Source: Actinomycetota bacterium (lineage in GTDB: Bacteria; Actinomycetota; Actinomycetes; Nanopelagicales; Nanopelagicaceae). Taken from it: a DNA stretch of 55,080 bases. Both the position numbers and the translations under genes were made by a program. This document shows positions 44,131 to 51,841 of this stretch, piece after piece. Below the pieces are notes generated by a model. The model ran no database searches. It saw only the letters and a program-made list of their open reading frames with translations, and had not been told where the DNA came from. The stretch's first letter is position 1. Every line of letters starts with the position of its first letter. The stretch spans positions 1-55,080 of the forward strand of contig WLPJ01000006.1 in NCBI GenBank assembly GCA_009698815.1, written 5' to 3'.

Positions 44131-46050
44131 TTACTTTCGCTCGCTTGCGCCTTTTCCAAGATACTTCTTCTGCACTTTGCGAGCTTCTTTATAATTCTCA
44201 TATGCCTTTTTAGTCGACTCAAGAGTTGAGACTTCTGGAATCGGTACTTCCCACCATGCTTCGCCCCCTGGGGCATATAGCAATGGATCACTATTGATAT
44301 GAATAAGAGTTGCAGTTGGGTGCGCTTTCGCAACTTTCATAGCCGCCGAAAGATCCGCGATCGCACTTGGGCTTTCAGAAATTCTAATTACATTCATACC
44401 AAGACTCTCGGCATTGGTTGCTAGATCTACTGGCAGCACATCACCTGATTCGTGGTTATTTGATTTAGCATCACGGAAGCGATATTTCGTACCGAATCTT
44501 TGTGAACCGATGTCTTCAGATAAATGACCAATTGATGCGTAGCCATGGTTTTGCACGAGCACCACAATGAACTTCAGACGTTCGGCAACAGCCGTTACAA
44601 GTTCGGTATGCATCATTAAATATGAGCCATCGCCCATCATGACAATTGGAGTGCGCGATGAATCAGCACGTGCCACACCAAGTCCAGCTGCGATTTCATA
44701 GCCCATGCAAGAGAAGGCGTATTCCATGTGATAACCAAGCGGATCGCGCACGCGCCATAACTTATGCAAGTCACCGGGCAGTGAACCGGCCGCACCAACT
44801 AGAACATCGCGTGGATCAGTGGCTGCTTGAACTGCGCCGATGATCTCACTCTGACTTGGTCTGACCAACTTTTGATCAACGAATGCCGCATTAACGATGG
44901 CATCCCATTCTTTATTCTCATCAGCAATGCGTTTTGCATAATCTGCAGAAACTTTGAATTTAGCCAATTCAGAAGTCAGTTCTTCCAGTGCGGTTCGAGC
45001 ATCTGCCACAACTGGAATAGCGCTTCCATGTTTAAAGGCATCAAAGGCGGTGACATTTATATTGATAAATTTGACGTCAGGGTTCTGGAAAATACTGCGT
45101 GAGGCAGTTGTGAAATCGCTGTAGCGAGTTCCGATACCGATAACTAAATCAGCCTCTTTGGCTAAACGATTAGCCGCGGTCGTGCCAGTTGCGCCGACTG
45201 AGCCACACATTTGTGGATGATCCCAAGCTAGCGAACCCATTCCGGCCTGCGAAACTCCAACTGGAATACCAGTTGCTTCAACAAATTTAGCCAGCGCATC
45301 GTGTGCATCTGAATAGATGATGCCACCGCCAGCGACAATGAAAGGTTGCTTGGACTTGGCGATCGCACTTGCGGCAATTTTAGAAAGACCAATATCTGGA
45401 CGCGGTCTGCGGATATGCCATTCGCGATCGGCTAGGAATTCTTCCGGAACCTCAACAGTTTCTGCCTGCACATCTTCAGGAAGACAGATAGTCACAGCGC
45501 CAGTTTCGGCCGGGTCAGTTAATACGCGCATCGCGCCAAGAAGTGAACTGAAGATTTGTTCTGGGCGATTGATGCGATCGAAGAATTTAGAGAGCGGTTT
45601 AAATGCATCATTTACAGACATTGTTAAGTCATATGGCTGCTCAAGTTGTTGCAGCACTGGATCAGATACTCGGTTTGCGAAAGTATCTGCTGGAAAAAGT
45701 AGAACGGGCAATCTATTTGTTGTCGCAACCGCTGCGCCGGTCAACATATTGGTCGCACCTGGGCCAACGGAAGATGCGCAAGCAAAGGTTGCGCGACGGC
45801 GCGACATGCGAGCAAAGGCTGATGATTCATGAACCATCGCTTGTTCATTACGCGCCTGGTGATAAGGCATTAAGCCTGGATCAGAAATAGAAAGTTGCTT
45901 TAGCGCTTGACCAATACCGGCAACATTTCCGTGGCCAAAAATTCCAAAGACTCCGGCAATGGTGCGTTCGCGGTGATCGCCGTCGACGGTGTATTGGTGA
46001 GAAAGGAATTCAATAATCGCTTGTCCTACGCTCATCTTGCGAGTGGCCAT
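44131..46050 (-). CDS. iolD: Trihydroxycyclohexanedione hydrolase (inositol pathway)
   Basis: A thiamine-diphosphate enzyme that opens the ring of 3D-(3,5/4)-trihydroxycyclohexane-1,2-dione in myo-inositol catabolism. The 639 residues match IolD. FGHGNVAGIGQALKQ is near the start and the ThDP motif GDGSYLMMHTEL... ends in QNHGYASIGHLS (about 471-505). The C-terminal extension is Lys-rich. Upstream on the same strand is mmsA, which acts at the end of the same pathway. The other iol genes (B, C, E, G) are not in this window. A GGAAGGCGG-type ribosome binding site precedes the ATG. Confidence 0.92.
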   Translation of the reverse strand: MATRKMSVGQAIIEFLSHQYTVDGDHRERTIAGVFGIFGHGNVAGIGQALKQLSISDPGLMPYHQARNEQAMVHESSAFARMSRRRATFACASSVGPGATNMLTGAAVATTNRLPVLLFPADTFANRVSDPVLQQLEQPYDLTMSVNDAFKPLSKFFDRINRPEQIFSSLLGAMRVLTDPAETGAVTICLPEDVQAETVEVPEEFLADREWHIRRPRPDIGLSKIAASAIAKSKQPFIVAGGGIIYSDAHDALAKFVEATGIPVGVSQAGMGSLAWDHPQMCGSVGATGTTAANRLAKEADLVIGIGTRYSDFTTASRSIFQNPDVKFININVTAFDAFKHGSAIPVVADARTALEELTSELAKFKVSADYAKRIADENKEWDAIVNAAFVDQKLVRPSQSEIIGAVQAATDPRDVLVGAAGSLPGDLHKLWRVRDPLGYHMEYAFSCMGYEIAAGLGVARADSSRTPIVMMGDGSYLMMHTELVTAVAERLKFIVVLVQNHGYASIGHLSEDIGSQRFGTKYRFRDAKSNNHESGDVLPVDLATNAESLGMNVIRISESPSAIADLSAAMKVAKAHPTATLIHINSDPLLYAPGGEAWWEVPIPEVSTLESTKKAYENYKEARKVQKKYLGKGASERK

Positions 46051-46085
46051 AATTATTTCCGCCTTCCTAATTTATTTGAGTCTAA

Positions 46086-47576
46086 TTAATTCTGTGGGAA
46101 ACCGAGGTTGATGCCGCCGTGGCTTGGATCAAGCCAACGAGATGTAATCGCCTTGCCGCGTGTAAAGAAGTGAACACCTTCTTCTCCGTGCGCTTTGGTA
46201 TCGCCAAATAGTGATTGCTTCCAACCACCGAATGAGTAATACGCAACTGGCACCGGAATTGGAACGTTGATTCCAATCATGCCAACTTGGATTTCATTCT
46301 GGAAACGACGAGCTGCGCCACCATCGTTGGTAAAGATGGCAGTTCCATTGCCGAAGGCACCGTTATTAATCAGTGAAACGCCTTCGTCATATGATTTAAC
46401 GCGCACAATAGATAGGACTGGTCCAAAGATTTCATCCTTATAAACGCTAGATGTTGTTGGCACCTTATCGATCAAGGTTGGTCCAAGCCAGAAGCCAGCG
46501 GCATCGCCATCGGCCTTAACGCCGCGACCATCGACGACAACTTTTGCGCCATCTTTAATTGCCACATCAATATAGCCAGCGACTTTATCGCGGTGTTCTT
46601 TTGTAACTAGTGGACCCATATCGCAACCACGACGTCCGTCGCCGGTGCGTAACTTATCCATCCGGCTAACAATCTTTTCGATCAGCGCATCTGCAACCGG
46701 TTCGACTGCGACAACAACTGAGATCGCCATGCAACGTTCTCCAGCAGAACCAAAGCCTGCGTTAATTGCAGAATCTGCAACGAGTTCAAGATCAGCATCA
46801 GGCAGGACCAACATATGGTTCTTGGCGCCACCAAGTGATTGCACGCGCTTGCCGGCCTTGGCGCATTCTTCATAGATATAACGTGCAATAGGGGTAGAAC
46901 CAACAAATGAAATTGCTTCGACATCAGGGGAGTGCAACAAACCGTCTACTGATTCTTTATCGCCATTTAGAACGTTAAAGACGCCATCAGGCAAGCCCGC
47001 TTCTTTCCATAACTTGCCAATCCAGATTGCCGCAGATGGATCTTTCTCTGAAGGCTTTAAGACAACGGTATTTCCGGCAGCGATAGCAATTGGGAAGAAC
47101 CACATTGGCACCATTGCTGGGAAGTTAAAGGGAGAGATGATTCCGACAACGCCAAGTGCCTGGCGAGTTGAGTAAACATCAACACCTGTTGAAACGTTTT
47201 CAGAGTAATAACCCTTAATTAGTTGCGGCATTCCAACTGCAAATTCGACTACTTCTTGACCACGTGTAATTTCACCGAGGGCATCAGATAAAACCTTGCC
47301 GTGTTCGCTGGTAATGATTTCGGCGAGCTCACCTTTTTTGGCATTTAATAGTTCGCGAAATTTAAAAATAATTTGCTGACGACCAGCAAGTGAAGTCTTT
47401 GACCATCCCGGAAATGCTTTCTTCGCAGCAGAGATTGCCGCATCGATTTCTGCACCATTTGCCAAGGCAACCCGCTTTGTCTCAACGCCAAGTGCTGGGT
47501 CATAAACAGGTGCGGTGCGGCCAGAGGTGCTTACATATTCTTTATTATCGATCCAGTGATTTACGGTGGTAGTCAT
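46086..47576 (-). CDS. mmsA: Methylmalonate-semialdehyde dehydrogenase (CoA-acylating)
   Basis: Converts malonate or methylmalonate semialdehyde to acetyl- or propionyl-CoA, the last step of inositol and valine breakdown. The 496-residue ALDH fold carries GVVGIISPFNFPAMVPMWF, PSEKDPSAA, SFVGSTPIARYIYE, and the catalytic Cys in GSAGERCMAISVVV (about 275-288). The C-terminus ends with GWKQSLFGDTKAHGEEGVHFFTRGK, the usual MmsA/IolA close. It is separated from iolD by 35 bases and from the amidohydrolase by four, so all three are probably one transcript. Confidence 0.94.
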   Translation of the reverse strand: MTTTVNHWIDNKEYVSTSGRTAPVYDPALGVETKRVALANGAEIDAAISAAKKAFPGWSKTSLAGRQQIIFKFRELLNAKKGELAEIITSEHGKVLSDALGEITRGQEVVEFAVGMPQLIKGYYSENVSTGVDVYSTRQALGVVGIISPFNFPAMVPMWFFPIAIAAGNTVVLKPSEKDPSAAIWIGKLWKEAGLPDGVFNVLNGDKESVDGLLHSPDVEAISFVGSTPIARYIYEECAKAGKRVQSLGGAKNHMLVLPDADLELVADSAINAGFGSAGERCMAISVVVAVEPVADALIEKIVSRMDKLRTGDGRRGCDMGPLVTKEHRDKVAGYIDVAIKDGAKVVVDGRGVKADGDAAGFWLGPTLIDKVPTTSSVYKDEIFGPVLSIVRVKSYDEGVSLINNGAFGNGTAIFTNDGGAARRFQNEIQVGMIGINVPIPVPVAYYSFGGWKQSLFGDTKAHGEEGVHFFTRGKAITSRWLDPSHGGINLGFPQN

Positions 47577-47580
47577 TGGC

Positions 47581-49173
47581 TCATCCTATGACGCGGATCC
47601 CAGACTTATAAACGGCCCGTATCTTGATCCCCGCCACATCATGGGGCGCAACTTCCATCGGGTTAGCGGCGAGATGCATTAAATCTGCCTGCATCCCAAC
47701 TGCGATTCGGCCAAAGCGCTGCTCATTAAAGCCTTGATAGGCCACGCCTTCGGTATAAAAACTCAAACTTTCTTCAACTGAAATTGATTCTTGCGGACTC
47801 CAACCTTGCGGTGGCATGCGATCCGGTGATTGGCGATGAGTCGGAACAGCAAGTGCTTCCAACGGAATATAAGAGGTAACCGGCCAATCACTGCCATAAC
47901 TTAGGCGAGCACCAGATTTGACCATTGATGCCAATTGATATTGCTGCGCATTTCGTGCATCCCCTAAACGAGGTGCAATCAACTCTTTATTCATTGGATC
48001 TAAGTAAGTCCAAAGAGGTTGGTAATTTGCAATCACCCCAAGGGATGCAAATCGCGGCAAATCTTCTGGGTCAATTAACTGCGCATGCACAATCACAGGC
48101 CGGCGATCCCACTTTTGATTTACTGCTGCCATTTTTTCAATCGTATCTAAGGCCTGGCGCACCGCAGCATCACCGATGGCATGAATATGCAATTGATAAC
48201 CCTGCGAATCAAAAACAACTGCAGCATCTAAAACTTCGTCATCTTCCCAAATTAATAGACCAGAAGATGAAGGGTCATCTAAATAAGGTAAAAGCAGCGC
48301 AGCCGTTCCGGCAGATAGCGCGCCATCTCCAATTATCTTGATCGTCTTGCAAGCCAACTTAGATCCAGTGCCCAAATCCTCAATCTCTTTACGCAATTTT
48401 GCAAAGTATGTAACTCGATCACGCCAAGAGCCTGGTTGTGCCAAAAGAAATAGATCCATATCAATCTTTAACGCACCAGATTTATCAGCAGCGATATACG
48501 CCTCAGCCATTCCAGGTTCAACCCAAGCATCAGTAGCTGCAGTTACGCCGCTTTCCAAATATCGATCTGATGCCCATGCAATCGCTGCAACATCATCTTG
48601 CAAAGTGCGTTCGGGGGAGTGCTTCATTATTTGGTCCATTGCAGATGGCTCGCGCAGAGTTCCACGCGCTGTGCCATCAGGGTTTCGCGCAATCGTTCCA
48701 CCATCTGGGTCTTTAGTTTCAGCGGTAATTCCAGCGATTTCAATTGCTTTGCTATTAACCCAAATTGTGTGGTGATCAACTGCTTGCAAAACAACAGGGC
48801 GATCGCTGACGGCTTCATCTAACCAAATTGCCAGGAAATCTCCACCAGCAACAGCGGCTGCTTCATACGCACCGCCAACAATCCAAGTCACATTCGGATT
48901 AGCATCTGCAAATCGCTTAACTTCAGCAACCATTTCGGCAACGCTCTGCAAACCATTTACCAGCGGACCTTGTGATTCACGCCCTGCAAATAAAGGGTGA
49001 GCATGCCCATCCATAAATGCCGGCGCTAGAAATCCACCTTGTAAATCAACGCTTTCATCACCAGGTTGTGCGGCGCCATTTAATTCAACAATTTTGCCGC
49101 CATCGACGCGAGCAGATTGAGCAACGCGACCGACGCCGCACCAGATCGTGCCACCGCTAAAGAACTTTGCCAC
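47581..49173 (-). CDS. YtcJ-like amidohydrolase
   Basis: A 530-residue metal-dependent hydrolase of the amidohydrolase 3 (YtcJ) group. It carries AFMDGHAHPLFAGRES (metal-binding HxH), VDHHTIWVNSKA, HIHAIGDAAVRQALDTIE, and YGSDWPVTSYIPLEALAV near the end. The start is GTG 49173 with TAGGAGG five bases upstream. It heads the mmsA-iolD transcript, so it may process a substrate feeding the same pathway; the family acts on varied amides and cyclic compounds, and the true substrate is not known. No signal peptide is present. Confidence 0.85.
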   Translation of the reverse strand: MAKFFSGGTIWCGVGRVAQSARVDGGKIVELNGAAQPGDESVDLQGGFLAPAFMDGHAHPLFAGRESQGPLVNGLQSVAEMVAEVKRFADANPNVTWIVGGAYEAAAVAGGDFLAIWLDEAVSDRPVVLQAVDHHTIWVNSKAIEIAGITAETKDPDGGTIARNPDGTARGTLREPSAMDQIMKHSPERTLQDDVAAIAWASDRYLESGVTAATDAWVEPGMAEAYIAADKSGALKIDMDLFLLAQPGSWRDRVTYFAKLRKEIEDLGTGSKLACKTIKIIGDGALSAGTAALLLPYLDDPSSSGLLIWEDDEVLDAAVVFDSQGYQLHIHAIGDAAVRQALDTIEKMAAVNQKWDRRPVIVHAQLIDPEDLPRFASLGVIANYQPLWTYLDPMNKELIAPRLGDARNAQQYQLASMVKSGARLSYGSDWPVTSYIPLEALAVPTHRQSPDRMPPQGWSPQESISVEESLSFYTEGVAYQGFNEQRFGRIAVGMQADLMHLAANPMEVAPHDVAGIKIRAVYKSGIRVIG

Positions 49174-49222
49174 TTACGCCTCCTAGATTGCACGAAGTCT
49201 TGAGCGATTCTAGGGGAGTTAA

Positions 49223-49909
49223 CTATTTGAGCTCTTTAGGCGCCTCAAGCTGTAAAACCGGGGGCATGGGCTTATCTTCTTGAAGTTCTTTCATGTTTTT
49301 GTCGACTTCAGTGATCACGCGGTCAATGCCGTATTCGGCGGCAATAAGTGCGCAAGATAGATAGCGATTAAATTCTCGGCCATCGCGGGTGCTAAATAAA
49401 ACGCCAGATGTCTTCTGGCGATTGCTCACGTTAAATATGTAATCAGTTTCATCATCAGAGGCGGCCGCCCCATTCCACTTAGCAAATGCCCATTCTCTGG
49501 TGTTAATCATCCCGTTAAATAAGACGCGATTGGTTGTTAGGACTACATCGCCAATTTCGCCATATTTTTGAATCGGATCACCTGAAACATATGTGCCACG
49601 GGTTGCACCAACTCGATAACGAATACCGGCAACGACCGGAATGCTAAAACCCTGGCTAGCGCCTACGAATTGCCCGGCGCCGCGGCCTGCTTCATGAAAC
49701 TGACCCCGAGCACCCCAGAGAACAATTTCTCCAGCCTTTTGTATCGTCTGATTGGAAACAACATCTTCACCTTTTGCGGCAAGTTCAAATGCTTCCTTAA
49801 TCTTCTTAAAGATTTCTATATCGGTTTGCCAATCTTGATGCGTAATTGCATATTGCTGGTTATCGCTCTTGAACTTGCGCTTAGCTTTCCAATTGGCAAT
49901 AAATCCCAT
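49223..49909 (-). CDS. Uncharacterised protein with possible PH-like segment
   Basis: A 228-residue soluble protein with a basic start (AKRKFKSDNQQYA). The centre has GDVVLTTNRVLFNG, a phrase often found in bacterial PH-like or short C-terminal domains that shape membrane or protein contacts, and SGVLFSTRDGREFNRYLSCAL follows. The tail is Pro/Glu/Lys-rich. I do not recognise a named family with confidence. It is transcribed leftward alone, 49 bases before the amidohydrolase gene. A hairpin with a minus-strand T-run lies 62 bases upstream. Confidence 0.65.
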   Translation of the reverse strand: MGFIANWKAKRKFKSDNQQYAITHQDWQTDIEIFKKIKEAFELAAKGEDVVSNQTIQKAGEIVLWGARGQFHEAGRGAGQFVGASQGFSIPVVAGIRYRVGATRGTYVSGDPIQKYGEIGDVVLTTNRVLFNGMINTREWAFAKWNGAAASDDETDYIFNVSNRQKTSGVLFSTRDGREFNRYLSCALIAAEYGIDRVITEVDKNMKELQEDKPMPPVLQLEAPKELK

Positions 49910-49971
49910 GGACTAATACTGCCCAACTAATGCGGGTTTGTCTCTCGATTCTTATCCACAACAAAGTAAAA

Positions 49972-50005
49972 AACCTAAGTCAGCAAAGTTCTACTGACTT
50001 AGGTT
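49972..50005. terminator. Perfect 12-bp hairpin upstream of the atypical tRNA
   Basis: AACCTAAGTCAG at 49972-49983 and CTGACTTAGGTT at 49994-50005 form a perfect 12-bp stem with a 10-base loop. Read on the minus strand it is followed by TTTTACTTTG, so it looks like an intrinsic terminator for leftward transcription, yet no leftward gene lies near on its right. It may insulate the tRNA or be a mobile-element remnant. Confidence 0.7.
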
Positions 50006-50016
50006 CCGTCCTGCGT

Positions 50017-50089
50017 ACCGCTGTAGCTCAATGGATAGAGCACCTATCTAACTAATGGGAGTGTAGGGGTTCGATCCCCCTCAGCGGTA
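50017..50089 (+). tRNA. Atypical tRNA, anticodon AAC by position (Val)
   Basis: A 73-base cloverleaf. The acceptor is ACCGCTG/CAGCGGT, the D arm GCTC/GAGC with the conserved GG, the anticodon stem CCTAT/ATGGG, and the T arm AGGGG-TTCGATC-CCCCT. The loop CTAACTA places U33 and then AAC, which would read GUU (Val). Several points are odd. Bacterial tRNAs rarely have A34 outside tRNA-Arg(ACG), position 37 is U rather than a purine, and the first pair is A-U. The acceptor stem continues into the flanks for 12 perfect pairs (50012-50023 with 50082-50093), including the discriminator. No CCA is encoded. It may be a diverged or non-standard tRNA. Confidence 0.72.
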
Positions 50090-50096
50090 CGCACAC

Positions 50097-50131
50097 CTAA
50101 TGGCCACGCCGTAGTTAAGCGTGGCCATTAG
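50097..50131 (+). terminator. Perfect 13-bp hairpin downstream of the tRNA
   Basis: CTAATGGCCACGC at 50097-50109 and GCGTGGCCATTAG at 50119-50131 form a perfect 13-bp stem with a 9-base loop. An overlapping alternative pairing, ATTAGCG (50127-50133) with CGCTAAT (50139-50145), is followed by ATTTTG. Likely the tRNA terminator, possibly with a switch between the two folds. Confidence 0.65.
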
Positions 50132-50223
50132 CGCATTACGCTAATATTTTGTAAAGTTGTAAAAAGTTACCTTTTGCCACCTCTTCTGCTACGCTGACCC
50201 AGTTGAATTAAAGGAGGCCCGCC
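50132..50223 (+). promoter_or_regulatory. Upstream region of the toxin-antitoxin pair
   Basis: About 90 AT-rich bases between the tRNA hairpin and the antitoxin start. It ends with AAAGGAGG six bases before the GTG, the strongest ribosome binding site in this part of the window. A TACGCT element upstream could be a -10 box. The alternative hairpin above may overlap the operator that antitoxins of this kind bind. Confidence 0.45.
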
Positions 50224-50433
50224 GTGGCACAAACTGTAAAACTCTCCGATGAACTAGTCGAAGATGCCAAGCGCATCGCCGCTGTTGAGCACCGTTCTGT
50301 TCCACGCCAGATCGAATTTTATTTTCGTATGGCGCTGATCGCAGAAGAAAACCCTGACCTTTCTTTCTCATTGATCAGGGAAATCATGAAAGCCGATGCC
50401 GAGGAAGCGACCGAGGAGTACTCGTTCGGCTGA
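50224..50433 (+). CDS. ParD-like antitoxin
   Basis: A 69-residue protein that begins AQTVKLSDELVEDAKRIAAVEHRSVPRQIEFY, matching the ParD_like ribbon-helix-helix antitoxins. The helix-rich N-terminal half should dimerise and bind its own promoter; the acidic tail (KADAEEATEEYSFG) should wrap the toxin. It starts with GTG after a strong ribosome binding site and ends in TGATG, where the toxin starts, so the two are coupled. It would be autoregulated, as is usual for type II pairs. Confidence 0.82.
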   Translation: MAQTVKLSDELVEDAKRIAAVEHRSVPRQIEFYFRMALIAEENPDLSFSLIREIMKADAEEATEEYSFG

Positions 50434-50711
50434 TGAAAATTAGCTATGGCGCTCAGTTCTCACGCTCCCTAAAGCGCCTTCATAAGAATCAAAAACGCGC
50501 CCTAGATAAAGCTGTCATGGCGATCGCAGCAAACCCAGCACTCGGCGATGCCAAGGCTGGCGACCTCACCGGCGTAAGCGTCTATAAATTCAAAACAAAT
50601 CAAACTCGATGGCTTCTTGCCTACCGCATAGTCTCACGACAAGAAATTACTTTATTAGTGGTTGGGCCACACGAAAACTTTTATCGAGATTTAAAAAAGA
50701 CCAATCAATAA
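50433..50711 (+). CDS. RelE/ParE-family toxin
   Basis: A small 92-residue basic protein of the RelE/ParE superfamily. It reads KISYGAQFSRSLKRLHKNQKRALDKAV in the N-terminal helices, then GDLTGVSVYKFKTNQTRWLLAYRIV, the beta-sheet core, and ends LLVVGPHENFYRDLKK, the typical C-terminal strand-helix. The ribosome-dependent RNase members (RelE) and gyrase poisons (ParE) share this fold and cannot be told apart here; the HENFYRDL ending is common in RelE-like proteins. It overlaps the antitoxin by one base. Confidence 0.85.
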   Translation: MKISYGAQFSRSLKRLHKNQKRALDKAVMAIAANPALGDAKAGDLTGVSVYKFKTNQTRWLLAYRIVSRQEITLLVVGPHENFYRDLKKTNQ

Positions 50712-50771
50712 CCATATATTGGAATTGCCGCATACTAACCGCACCTGACCATTTTACTTCAGATCATTCAC

Positions 50772-50783
50772 TAACATAAGCGC
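50772..50783 (+). promoter_or_regulatory. -10 box, leaderless promoter of alcohol dehydrogenase
   Basis: TAACAT at 50772-50777 plus exactly six bases precede the ATG at 50784; no ribosome binding site. Confidence 0.6.
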
Positions 50784-51815
50784 ATGAAGGCCATTTACTT
50801 CACCGAATTCAAAGGACCGCTTTCGGTAGTTGATATACCAATCCCACATCCCACAGATCACGGGGCAGTAATAAAGGTGGAAGCAACAGGTTTATGTCGC
50901 AGTGATTGGCATGCCTGGATGGGCCATGATTCTGACATCGTCTTGCCGCATGTTCCAGGACATGAATTTGCAGGAGTTATCTCTGAAATTGGAAACGCAG
51001 TAAGAAAATTTAAAGTTAGCGATCGCGTAACCGTTCCCTTTGTCTGCGGATGTGGCAAATGCACTTACTGCCTGCGCGGTGATGCTCAAGTCTGTCCAAC
51101 ACAAACGCAACCTGGATTTACGGGTTTTGGTTCTTTTGCCGAATATGTTGCAATCGATAACGCCGACTTCAATTTAATAAACATTCCATCTGAGGTTTCC
51201 TTCGCAACTGCTGCAGCCCTTGGTTGTCGTTTTGCTACTGCCTACCGCGGTTTGATTAAGCGAGCAAAATTAAAGGCTGGTGAAAAAGTTGTTATCTATG
51301 GTTGCGGCGGAGTTGGCTTAAGTGCAGTAATGATTGCAAAAGCACAGGGTGCAATTGTTTATGCCGTAGATATAAATGAAGCCGCCCTTGAAGTTGCCGC
51401 ATCCCTTGGTGCGCAAACGATTAATTCACGGACCACTGATCCAGTTGCCTTCCTGCAAAACTTAGGTGGAGCAGACGTTGCAGTTGACGCCCTCGGCAGT
51501 GAAGCAACTGCAGGAGCATCAGTTCTCTCACTTGCTCGCGGCGGGCGGCATCTGCAATTAGGTTTACTTCTCACACCAAATGGTCTTACCGCAATGCCAA
51601 TGGCTCGCGTAATTGCATGGGAGTTGGAGCTACTTGGTTCGCACGGAATGGCCGCGCGCGATTACCCTGAAATGTTGGCACTAGTTGCAAGCGGGGCGCT
51701 GGATCCCGCACTACTTGTTAAGCGCGAAGTTGGTTTAGAAGATGGTGCAATTGCGCTTGCAGATCTGGATAACCAAGCAACAGGTGGAATAACCATCATC
51801 AAACCCTCGCTTTAG
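50784..51815 (+). CDS. Zinc-dependent alcohol dehydrogenase
   Basis: A 343-residue medium-chain dehydrogenase. The GroES-like catalytic domain has the zinc ligands Cys38 (GLCRSDWHAWMG) and His60-Glu61 (VPGHEFAG). The structural zinc site is Cys90, Cys93, Cys96 and Cys104. The Rossmann domain contains YGCGGVGLSAV (about 172-182) and VYAVDINEAAL with an Asp, suggesting NAD preference. The later KREVGLEDG is typical of the polyol/threonine dehydrogenase branch. It stands alone after the toxin-antitoxin pair with its own leaderless promoter. The substrate is not known. Confidence 0.9.
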   Translation: MKAIYFTEFKGPLSVVDIPIPHPTDHGAVIKVEATGLCRSDWHAWMGHDSDIVLPHVPGHEFAGVISEIGNAVRKFKVSDRVTVPFVCGCGKCTYCLRGDAQVCPTQTQPGFTGFGSFAEYVAIDNADFNLINIPSEVSFATAAALGCRFATAYRGLIKRAKLKAGEKVVIYGCGGVGLSAVMIAKAQGAIVYAVDINEAALEVAASLGAQTINSRTTDPVAFLQNLGGADVAVDALGSEATAGASVLSLARGGRHLQLGLLLTPNGLTAMPMARVIAWELELLGSHGMAARDYPEMLALVASGALDPALLVKREVGLEDGAIALADLDNQATGGITIIKPSL

Positions 51816-51829
51816 CAGTTACTGGGAGT

Positions 51830-51841
51830 TAGCCTTAAAGG
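51830..51841 (+). promoter_or_regulatory. -10 box, leaderless promoter with GTG start
   Basis: TAGCCT at 51830-51835 plus exactly six bases precede the GTG at 51842. It fixes the start of the secreted protein. Confidence 0.55.

Noticed and set aside
49972-50005. Hairpin taken as a T-box or riboswitch for the tRNA locus.
   Set aside because: No T-box specifier or NCCA-binding bulge is visible; the T-run is on the opposite strand.
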